Below are positions 1-4,397 of a DNA stretch of 5,220 nt, piece by piece; positions within the stretch are counted from its first letter, which is position 1; each line of letters starts with the position of its first letter. This stretch comes from Candidatus Zhuqueibacterota bacterium (GTDB lineage: Bacteria; Zhuqueibacterota; QNDG01): contig QNDG01000163.1 in NCBI GenBank assembly GCA_003645915.1, positions 1-5,220 on the forward strand, read 5' to 3'. A program made the translations under genes and the position numbers. The notes under the pieces were generated by a model. The model had not been told where the DNA came from, did no database searches, and was given only the letters and a program-made list of their open reading frames with translations.

Positions 1-143
1 TATTAGGATGGATGAAAAAATTAAATTTAGATCCGATTGAATGTAAAAAAATATGTCAAAAAATTGGTAGAAAATTTTTGCGGGGAGATTATTTCGATCG
101 GGCATGGGATAAACTAAACCGTAATATCGAAATTCTGAGATAA
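1..143 (+). CDS. C-terminal fragment of an unidentified protein
   Basis: The frame is open from base 3 to the TAA at 141-143 and gives 46 residues with no stop. The gene therefore probably begins upstream of the window, although an ATG at 12 could also start a short protein. The fragment is charged and looks helical; it has two Cys (IECKKIC) and ends in NRNIEILR. I recognise no domain. The next gene starts 35 bases further on with its own ribosome binding site and no obvious promoter, which fits a shared transcript. Codon and amino-acid use look bacterial, but the fragment is too short for a function. Confidence 0.55.
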   Translation, partial: LGWMKKLNLDPIECKKICQKIGRKFLRGDYFDRAWDKLNRNIEILR

Positions 144-178
144 CAGAATAAAACCATTTTAACTGAAAGGATTAAATT

Positions 179-427
179 ATGAATTTTGATCAATTAGTAC
201 AGAAAATCATGAGGGAGGATGGAATACCATATTCCATGGCCCTAAAACAGGCCGATCTCGAGACGGGTTTTAACCCGCTGGATCGGAGAGCCTGGGAGAT
301 CTGGAGAGAGCAGAAAAATCTCGGAGATCAGAAAAATTACTCCTGGTGTTTGAGAGAGGCGCTCAGACAGGATCCCAGTCTCCGGAATTGGACTTATTCA
401 AATCTGAGACCTGATAAGGTGAAATAA
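179..427 (+). CDS. Small hypothetical protein, 82 residues
   Basis: The ATG is preceded by GAAAGGA about 8 bases upstream, a good ribosome binding site, so this start is well supported. The product is soluble and strongly charged, with no signal peptide or membrane segment. It has many Trp and Arg residues (RRAWEIWREQK near 36-46, then YSWCLREALRQ) and looks mostly helical. I do not recognise a family. The body of the gene is clearly richer in G+C (about 57% at 241-300) than the AT-rich genes beyond 2500, which points to a different origin from the right half. It probably shares a transcript with the gene upstream and is followed at once by a strong hairpin. It is best read as an accessory gene of the integrated element. 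Confidence 0.7.
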   Translation: MNFDQLVQKIMREDGIPYSMALKQADLETGFNPLDRRAWEIWREQKNLGDQKNYSWCLREALRQDPSLRNWTYSNLRPDKVK

Positions 428-428
428 A

Positions 429-491
429 TTTTTTTGGACGGGCGGCAGTTTCTCTTTCAACTCCTCTTTTCTGCCGTCCAACCCAAAAAAA
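429..491. terminator. Long imperfect inverted repeat, possible two-way terminator
   Basis: TTTTTTTGG (429-437) pairs with CCCAAAAAAA (482-491), and CGGCAG (443-448) pairs with CTGCCG (471-476). A few mismatches lie between, and the loop is about 22 bases of pyrimidine-rich sequence. It begins two bases after the stop of the 82-residue gene. The structure has A and T tracts at its base on both sides, so it could end transcription from either direction. The long arms and large loop are also compatible with a small structured RNA. Confidence 0.45.
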
Positions 492-539
492 CGGTAAACA
501 GAAATGGCATAAATTGAAAAACAGCAACAGTCTAATCCG

Positions 540-770
540 TTGCAGGTAGTTGAGTTACAAACGACTCCCATGCCCATGTTCAATAAAATCGTCCGTGTGA
601 AAAATGCCAGGAGCGCGAGGCGATTGATGGGTAAAATCATACTTGAGTTCCAGAAAAAAACTATTAACAGCAATGACGCGAAAACGCTCTCATATCTGGT
701 CAGCACATACCTCCAGGCCTGTTCTGTTGCGGATATCGAAGAACGGATTAAAATTCTCGAAAATAAATAA
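540..770 (+). CDS. Small hypothetical protein, 76 residues, start uncertain
   Basis: The frame is open from 513 to the TAA at 768-770. The TTG at 540 is the first usual start codon in it, but it lacks a clear ribosome binding site. Just upstream, ATG GCA TAA (504-512) lies in the same frame, so the original product may have begun at 504 and been cut by a stop at codon 3. The text after that stop (IEKQQQSNPLQVVELQ) still reads as protein. The product has a basic stretch (KIVRVKNARSARRLMGKI) and a helical, acidic C terminus (ADIEERIKILENK). It resembles small helical proteins often seen on prophages and islands, but I cannot name a family. The next gene starts 12 bases downstream, so the two are probably co-transcribed. 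Confidence 0.6.
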   Translation: MQVVELQTTPMPMFNKIVRVKNARSARRLMGKIILEFQKKTINSNDAKTLSYLVSTYLQACSVADIEERIKILENK

Positions 771-782
771 AAAGGAGACATT

Positions 783-950
783 ATGAAATATGATGATTTA
801 GAAAAAAGATTAGAAAAATTAGAACAGGATGTGATCCCCCCATTAGCAGATCTGACTATAGTCAGAAAACTGATAACGGGAGATGATAAAAATGGAACTA
901 TTTTGAACCGACGTACAATTAAAATACCATTAACTAAAAACAGAAAATAG
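783..950 (+). CDS. Very small hypothetical protein, 55 residues
   Basis: This short gene runs from an ATG with an excellent ribosome binding site (AAAGGAGA, 6 to 8 bases before the start) to TAG at 948-950. The N terminus (DDLEKRLEKLEQDV) has leucines spaced as in a short coiled coil. It is followed by a short region ending in the basic tail RRTIKIPLTKNRK. The strong binding site and the 12-base gap after the preceding gene support real translation despite the length. I assign no function. A small coiled-coil protein beside another small helical one could act as a pair, but that is inference. Confidence 0.65.
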   Translation: MKYDDLEKRLEKLEQDVIPPLADLTIVRKLITGDDKNGTILNRRTIKIPLTKNRK

Positions 951-967
951 TTAAATTTTTATAGTGT

Positions 968-996
968 GTGTCAGTAGCGCTAAAATGTCATATACT
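968..996 (+). promoter_or_regulatory. Putative promoter for the excisionase/integrase module
   Basis: A possible -35 box GTGTCA (968-973, 4 of 6 to consensus) and a -10 box TATACT (991-996, 5 of 6) are 17 bases apart. The first copy of GTAGCGCTAAAA fills the spacer, so a protein bound there would block RNA polymerase. It lies between two gene groups, in the place expected for a promoter of the downstream genes. Confidence 0.4.
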
Positions 997-1037
997 AATT
1001 AGTAATCGATTTTCTGTCATGACTGGTAGCGCTAAAA
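974..1037. repeat. Twin direct repeats GTAGCGCTAAAA with palindromic core
   Basis: Identical 12-mers lie at 974-985 and 1026-1037, exactly 52 bp apart, or about five helical turns. Each contains the palindrome TAGCGCTA and is flanked by TGTCA or TGACA words. Between them are two further palindromes, ACTAATTAGT (994-1003) and AATCGATT (1004-1011). This looks like a pair of operators on one face of the DNA, or arm-type binding sites for the excisionase or integrase encoded just downstream. The repeats are seen directly; the role is inferred. Confidence 0.55.
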
Positions 1038-1054
1038 CGGTGACAGGAATATAA

Positions 1055-1270
1055 ATGGAGTGTGATGTAATGGAAATATTAAAAGACTATCATAGAAAAT
1101 ATCTGACACTTGATGAGGTATGTAATTTATGCCGGTGTAGTAAAAAATTTGTCTATAAATGGATGGCCAGGGGAAAATTTCCCGGAGTTACCCGAGTAGG
1201 GCGAACACTTCTTTTTAGAGAACAGGAAATCGAGCGGAGATTGGCTAACGGATGTCTACTGTTACCATGA
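1055..1270 (+). CDS. Excisionase-family helix-turn-helix DNA-binding protein
   Basis: This is a 71-residue protein matching the excisionase/MerR-like helix-turn-helix pattern. YLTLDEVCNLCRCSKKFVYKWMARGKFPGVTRVGRTLLFREQEIERRL (about residues 17-63, quoted by its motifs) has the recognition helix near SKKFVYKWM and the wing near GKFPGVTRVGR. Such proteins bend DNA at attachment sites to promote excision, or act as small regulators. Its place 82 bases before the integrase supports an excisionase role. AGGA lies 8 bases before this ATG; a second in-frame ATG at 1070, with GGAG upstream, is a possible alternative. Three Cys in VCNLCRC (23-28) are unusual for the fold. The twin repeats upstream are candidate binding sites. 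Confidence 0.8.
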   Translation: MECDVMEILKDYHRKYLTLDEVCNLCRCSKKFVYKWMARGKFPGVTRVGRTLLFREQEIERRLANGCLLLP

Positions 1271-1326
1271 ATAAAAAATTTTATATAGCCCTTCAGAGAG
1301 TTTTATGGTATTTTATAGATAGCGGA

Positions 1327-1362
1327 GGATACTCAGAAAGGAATTATTTATCATGAGTATCC
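1327..1362 (+). promoter_or_regulatory. Hairpin spanning the integrase start codon
   Basis: GGATACTCA (1327-1335) and TGAGTATCC (1354-1362) form a perfect 9-bp inverted repeat with an 18-base loop. In RNA the stem would hold the TG of the ATG at 1353 and codons 2-4. The ribosome binding site AAGGA (1338-1342) would sit in the loop, and part of the upstream GGAGG (1324-1328) in the stem. This could limit integrase translation. The symmetry is seen directly; the regulatory role is inferred. Confidence 0.4.
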
Positions 1363-2471
1363 GTGAAATAAAAAATGGGGTTTTTCATGTACGTGTACGA
1401 CGGACCAAGGTTAATGGTGAGTTAGCAGAAAAGAGTAGAACTGTCAGAGGTACAAAGAGAGACGCTATAAAAATCGAGAGGAGTTTTATTGATGAGTTAG
1501 AAAACTCATTCAGCTCTTTGACACATAAAATAAAAACAGTTGCAGATGCACTTGATTATTATTTTACCGTAAAAGGTAATAGTATTAGTTATCGGGCCGT
1601 AAGAGCCGCAGCAGATCGGTTGAGGCGTGATATAGGTCATGTAGATGTGACACAACCGTCTTTGAGAAATATATTTGCTCAGTATTGGTTATCACTGGAA
1701 ACCGTGCCATCAAAACGGAGGTTAGGATCCTATCTCAGCGCCTCTCATAAAAATAAGGTATTGAAAGTATTGAATGGGGCGCTGGAACTATGTCGTAAAC
1801 ATGGTTTTTTGAGAGAGAATTACATATACCGGTGTTTTGACTATCACTCAGAATTAGCTGCCGCCCGGGATCGTGTTTTTTCTCCTTCTGAAATTGAAGT
1901 ATTATTACGTGTCATGAAAAGAGTTGATTCATATCTCTATTGGCCATTCAAGTTTTCTGTGAAAAATCCAATCAGAAAAAATGATATGAAAAAATTATTG
2001 AAGACCAATTTTAATATGTTAAAGCCATGGGTACAATTCATACCTGAAAAAACGCAAAAGGGTTATGGACCGAAAGTAACAACTTTATTGGAACTGGATG
2101 AAGAAATTATTGATTATTTTCATTCAATACCTGCAGAATGTCCATATCTGTTTTACAGGATTATTAATGGTATGTATGTTCAAATAGGTGATTTTACGTC
2201 TCATTGGTATTATATATTACGTTTAGGCAGGGCTGAGAAACCGAATGACCGGTCATTTCTTGCCGATGTGCATTGGCATGATACCAAACATAATGGCGTT
2301 ACACATTACCTGGATAATGGCTATGATTTACAGGATCTGAAAAATTTAGGTATTCAGTATAGTGATATTTTAGTTGATAGATATTATCATTTTTCGGCAG
2401 AGAAAGTTTTATCCAGAAAACAGAAAAGTGTCTTGAAATCGGACCTGATGGCGCAGGCAATGGCGTTTTAG
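1353..2471 (+). CDS. Tyrosine recombinase / phage-type integrase with altered catalytic residues
   Basis: At 372 residues this is a normal-length site-specific tyrosine recombinase. The N terminus (about 1-60) has the short beta-strand, arm-binding look of phage integrases, residues 60-160 fit the SAM-like core-binding domain, and the rest is catalytic. Visible active-site residues are Arg208 (NPIRKND), a probable beta-hairpin Lys233 (PEKTQK), His309 and the nucleophile Tyr344 (DRYYH). The usual HxxR is H309-D-T-K312, and the usual LGH box reads LGIQ, so two canonical residues are changed. This may be a subfamily trait or a sign of weak activity. The ATG has AAGGA 10 bases upstream. With the excisionase-like gene before it and an abrupt composition change after it, it likely marks the right end of an integrated element. 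Confidence 0.88.
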   Translation: MSIREIKNGVFHVRVRRTKVNGELAEKSRTVRGTKRDAIKIERSFIDELENSFSSLTHKIKTVADALDYYFTVKGNSISYRAVRAAADRLRRDIGHVDVTQPSLRNIFAQYWLSLETVPSKRRLGSYLSASHKNKVLKVLNGALELCRKHGFLRENYIYRCFDYHSELAAARDRVFSPSEIEVLLRVMKRVDSYLYWPFKFSVKNPIRKNDMKKLLKTNFNMLKPWVQFIPEKTQKGYGPKVTTLLELDEEIIDYFHSIPAECPYLFYRIINGMYVQIGDFTSHWYYILRLGRAEKPNDRSFLADVHWHDTKHNGVTHYLDNGYDLQDLKNLGIQYSDILVDRYYHFSAEKVLSRKQKSVLKSDLMAQAMAF

Positions 2472-2582
2472 CCTTGCAAACCGCGTGGTTATGCGGTTAG
2501 TTATAAGCCAAAATGGTTTAAAAAACCTAAACCTCCCAAACATATTAAACCTAAAAAAATAATAACTCCTAAAAGAAAATAG
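2472..2582 (+). pseudogene. Possible 3' end of a gene interrupted by the element
   Basis: Right after the integrase TAG the same frame stays open for 36 codons to a TAG at 2580-2582, without any ATG. The translation contains RGYAVSYKPKWFKKPKPP and ends IITPKRK, a Lys/Pro-rich tail that looks like a real protein C terminus. An inverted repeat AACCGC (2479-2484) / GCGGTT (2493-2498) sits near its start and could be part of an attachment core. I read it as the displaced 3' end of a target gene whose 5' part lies left of the window. It could instead be noncoding or a readthrough tail of the integrase. Confidence 0.35.
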
Positions 2583-2594
2583 CACCTATTTTTT
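2576..2594 (+). terminator. Weak AT-rich stem-loop, possible terminator
   Basis: AAAATAG (2576-2582) and CTATTTT (2586-2592) form a perfect 7-bp inverted repeat with a 3-base loop, followed by two more T. It coincides with the stop of the Lys/Pro-rich frame. The stem is mostly A-T pairs, so termination would be weak. Confidence 0.25.
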
Positions 2595-2596
2595 GC

Positions 2597-2625
2597 TTTA
2601 GAAATGTCTCTCACATCTATATAAT
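2597..2625 (+). promoter_or_regulatory. Putative promoter for the zinc-protein pair
   Basis: A consensus -10 box TATAAT (2620-2625) lies 17 bases after a poor -35 candidate TTTAGA (2597-2602). It is about 50 bases upstream of the start codon at 2675 and follows a possible terminator. The AT-rich context makes chance matches likely. Confidence 0.35.
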
Positions 2626-2674
2626 ATATTATAGGAGATAATTAATTATTTTTAACCACAAAAAGGGAGCAAAA

Positions 2675-3211
2675 ATGAGAAATAGGTCTTTTGAAAAAAA
2701 TTATTTAAAAATAAGAAATAAGAAAAACAGGGTTTGGTCTGATACAGATAAACTAAAGATTTATACTCTTAGGAAAGAAGGGATTACAGCTCAGGAAGTG
2801 GCTAGAAAATTTAAAACAACTATTATTCACATATATAATATTACCCGATTAACTAAAAGGGGCCTTAAAGAAAAATGTTACATTTGTGGGCATAAACTAA
2901 CCAAAAAAGAAAAAACTCAAAAAAGATTAATAAAAATCTGTTCTAAATGCAGGGCTTCTACTAGTAGATATAAATTGAGACGAAGAAAAAAAGCTTTAAA
3001 ACAGGGCTTGTGTGGAGTTTGTGGAATTAATCCAGTAATTCCGGGATATACATCTTGTAAAAAATGTATTTCATCAACATATAGGCGTCGTATACGGCAA
3101 GGTTTATGTGGTCAGTGTGGAAAGAATCCCATAAGTGAAAAAAGTAAATGTTTCTGTTTAATGTGTCTAACTAAAAATAAAATAAAAAAATGGGAAAAAG
3201 TACATGCATAA
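2675..3211 (+). CDS. Helix-turn-helix protein with three four-cysteine zinc motifs
   Basis: This is a 178-residue, very basic protein. Residues about 21-62 (WSDTDKLKIYTLRKEG, then AQEVARKFKTT) fit a homeodomain-like helix-turn-helix. Three probable zinc-binding units follow: C68-x2-C71 with C89-x2-C92, C113-x2-C116 with C128-x2-C131, and C145-x2-C148 with C161-x2-C164. The last two are a tandem repeat of the form QGLCGxCGxNP..., separated by an Arg-rich linker (STYRRRIRQ). This suggests a DNA- or RNA-binding protein, probably a regulator; no catalytic motif is visible. AAGGGAG lies 6-7 bases before the ATG, a strong start. The stop overlaps the next gene by 8 bases (ATGCATAA), so translation of the two is probably coupled. 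I know no named family with this exact layout. Confidence 0.75.
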   Translation: MRNRSFEKNYLKIRNKKNRVWSDTDKLKIYTLRKEGITAQEVARKFKTTIIHIYNITRLTKRGLKEKCYICGHKLTKKEKTQKRLIKICSKCRASTSRYKLRRRKKALKQGLCGVCGINPVIPGYTSCKKCISSTYRRRIRQGLCGQCGKNPISEKSKCFCLMCLTKNKIKKWEKVHA

Positions 3212-3620
3212 ATGGAATGAACATGAATGGGATGATTTACAACACGTAAATATTAATAGTAATCAAGCCCCTTGTAAAAAATGCGGGGCGGATCTTCTTG
3301 ATATAGGTAATTTTATTTATCTTGAAAGAGTAATAAAAGAGCCTTTATATTGGGAAGAATTATGTCAGTGTAAAAAGTGTGGAACAAAATTTGTTCTACA
3401 CTATGACATATTTGATAATGAGGGTCATATATATTCCAGAATCTTTTCAGAAGATGTTAATAATCCTAACTATAATTGGCAGGAAACTTTGAATGATGAG
3501 CAAAAAAGTATGATTTCTAATCATCTGTTAATATGTGAAATATGTAGAGATCGATTATCAACCGAAATTCTAACTGATGCTTGGTTTAGGGGCTTTTTAA
3601 AAGAATTAAGAGCAAAATAG
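3204..3620 (+). CDS. Small zinc-ribbon protein, function unknown
   Basis: This 138-residue protein has a likely zinc ribbon, C24-K-K-C27 paired with C54-x-C56-x2-C59 (LCQCKKCG), enclosing a beta-rich stretch. Nearer the C terminus, H107-x3-C111-x2-C114 (HLLICEIC) resembles the His-Cys motif of zinc-binding anti-sigma domains, though too little is conserved to claim that. It is rich in Trp, Asp and Glu, and thus acidic where its upstream partner is strongly basic. There is no signal peptide or membrane segment. The start lies inside the preceding gene, and an 8-base overlap points to coupled translation. The two products may bind each other; that is inference from charge and overlap. Confidence 0.72.
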   Translation: MHKWNEHEWDDLQHVNINSNQAPCKKCGADLLDIGNFIYLERVIKEPLYWEELCQCKKCGTKFVLHYDIFDNEGHIYSRIFSEDVNNPNYNWQETLNDEQKSMISNHLLICEICRDRLSTEILTDAWFRGFLKELRAK

Positions 3621-3629
3621 AAATAAACG

Positions 3630-3655
3630 ATTATGAAAATTTATTTAATAATCTA
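3630..3655 (+). repeat. Half copy of the 4339-4384 hairpin repeat
   Basis: The stretch ATTATGAAAATTTATTT (3630-3646), continuing AATAATCTA to 3655, matches the left arm and loop of the perfect hairpin at 4339-4365. The only differences are at two positions plus one missing base. The right arm is absent: from 3656 the sequence differs and leads into the tnpB remnant. The region is AT-rich, so chance similarity cannot be excluded. Confidence 0.4.
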
Positions 3656-3672
3656 CTATTAATTAATATAGT

Positions 3673-3847
3673 TATAAGAAATTGCCAAGAAAACCGTATG
3701 TTTGCATCGGAGATGATTGTCCAGACTATGAAATTTCTATAGACAGGGACTTAAATGCATCTCTAAATATTAGAAATACAGGAATAAATACGCTGGGAAC
3801 ACAGCGGAATTAATGCTTGCAGAGAAGGTTCATTAGACCGTCGTTGA
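3673..3847 (+). pseudogene. tnpB: Decayed 3' end of a tnpB transposon gene
   Basis: In one frame 3694-3801 reads PYVCIGDDCPDYE, then ISIDRDLNASLNIRNTGINT and LGT. DRDLNASLNI is the hallmark C-terminal RuvC-III region of TnpB, the RNA-guided nuclease of IS200/IS605 and IS607 elements. The preceding Cys cluster looks like its damaged zinc finger, since the expected C-x2-C before DRD has lost a Cys. The frame then hits TAA at 3811. Shifted to the frame beginning at 3803, it continues SGINACREGSLDRR to TGA at 3845, a typical TnpB tail. A one-base insertion or two-base loss near 3802 is therefore likely. Everything upstream of about 3673 is missing and no tnpA is present, so this is an inactive relic. 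Confidence 0.82.
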
Positions 3848-3858
3848 AGCAAGAAAAA
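3780..3858 (+). ncRNA. Remnant omega-RNA / IS right-end region
   Basis: After the TnpB tail the sequence GTCGTTGAAGCAAGAA (3840-3855) matches the motif that typically ends the guide-RNA scaffold overlapping the 3' end of tnpB in IS200/IS605-type elements. Possible pairing includes CTTGC (3816-3820) with GCAAG (3849-3853), and GGTT (3827-3830) with GACC (3836-3839), the latter including one G-U pair. The guide would start just after 3855. With the nuclease gene destroyed, function is doubtful unless another TnpB is present elsewhere. The exact ends are uncertain. Confidence 0.5.
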
Positions 3859-3911
3859 GAATGTTTAGTTTAATAAACGGAAGCCTTGGGATTTGCTTCA
3901 AAGAGTGTCAC

Positions 3912-4325
3912 ATGTATTTTAAAACATATGACTATATTACCGGTGAAATTCTCAGCCAAACCGAAAAACTCGATTTCGGAGATATTTTTCAAAACAGGCA
4001 CTGTGTAAAACCCTTAGTATTTAAAATCTTTTCTGATACTGAAACATCAATTTCCAATTTTAAAATTTATTTAGAGAATAATGGTTGGCCCCAATCTGAG
4101 TTTGGTTATTATATATCATCTACTTTTGAATCCGGTATTGAATCAGGCAGTACTAAACTCTCAAATCATTTTACAGCAGTTCCTGATGCTTCTTCTACTT
4201 CTCCTCATGGCGTTTCTATAGGATGGGATACTACATCTTCATATTACATATGGTTAGATACTCAAATAACTGACCAAACCGGTAATACTCAAGCAAATTT
4301 TCGTTTTTTCTTTGATTACAGTTAA
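3912..4325 (+). CDS. Hypothetical protein, possibly beta-rich structural protein
   Basis: The frame is open from 3861 to TAA at 4323-4325 (154 residues). The ATG at 3861 lies against the tnpB/right-end remnant and has no convincing ribosome binding site. I prefer the ATG at 3912, with AAGAG 7 bases upstream, giving 137 residues that begin MYFKTYDYITGEI. The protein is rich in Ser, Thr, Tyr and Phe, with alternating beta-type stretches (FGYYISSTF, SYYIWLDTQ, ANFRFFFDY). It has one Cys in this form and no signal peptide or membrane segment. The composition and aromatic C terminus remind me of phage virion or adhesin-like domains, but I recognise no family. It sits alone between two copies of the hairpin repeat, so it may be cargo or a leftover of a degraded prophage. 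Confidence 0.6.
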   Translation: MYFKTYDYITGEILSQTEKLDFGDIFQNRHCVKPLVFKIFSDTETSISNFKIYLENNGWPQSEFGYYISSTFESGIESGSTKLSNHFTAVPDASSTSPHGVSIGWDTTSSYYIWLDTQITDQTGNTQANFRFFFDYS

Positions 4326-4338
4326 AATTTTTATTGTT

Positions 4339-4384
4339 ATTATACAAAATATATTTAATAATCTATAAATATATTTTGTATAAT
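4339..4384. repeat. Perfect 19-bp inverted repeat with 8-base loop
   Basis: ATTATACAAAATATATTTA (4339-4357) and its exact reverse complement (4366-4384) enclose ATAATCTA. It follows the orphan's stop and lies directly before the dnaJ-like start, with the second arm ending at the base before the G of an alternative ATG (4383). As RNA it would be a long AT-only stem apart from one G-C pair. It could act as a weak terminator, an operator, or a mobile repeat unit. The left arm and loop recur at 3630-3655. Confidence 0.75.
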
Positions 4385-4397
4385 GGGTATTTTAATT

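Noticed and set aside
429..491. Integron attC site
   Set aside because: The hairpin does not show the paired GTTRRRY-type core sites, and no integron integrase or cassette array is visible.
429..540. Retron or diversity-generating element RNA
   Set aside because: No reverse transcriptase is encoded in the window, and no template/variable repeat pair is seen.
398..781. Open frame of 127 codons on the minus strand
   Set aside because: It lies opposite the 76-residue gene and the hairpin and has no convincing ribosome binding site. The plus-strand genes have good spacing and, at 783, an excellent ribosome binding site, so this is an antisense shadow.
974..1037. CRISPR array
   Set aside because: There are only two 12-bp repeats with palindromic cores, one intervening segment and no cas gene.
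2479..2498. Intrinsic terminator after the integrase
   Set aside because: The 6-bp stem AACCGC/GCGGTT is not followed by a T tract; it is noted instead as a possible attachment-site feature.
2472..2674. tRNA gene as integration target
   Set aside because: I find no cloverleaf, T-arm or anticodon pattern around the junction.
3861..3911. ATG at 3861 as start of the 154-residue protein
   Set aside because: It lies at the end of the tnpB right-end remnant with no good ribosome binding site. The first 17 residues look unlike the rest, so the ATG at 3912 is preferred, though not proven.
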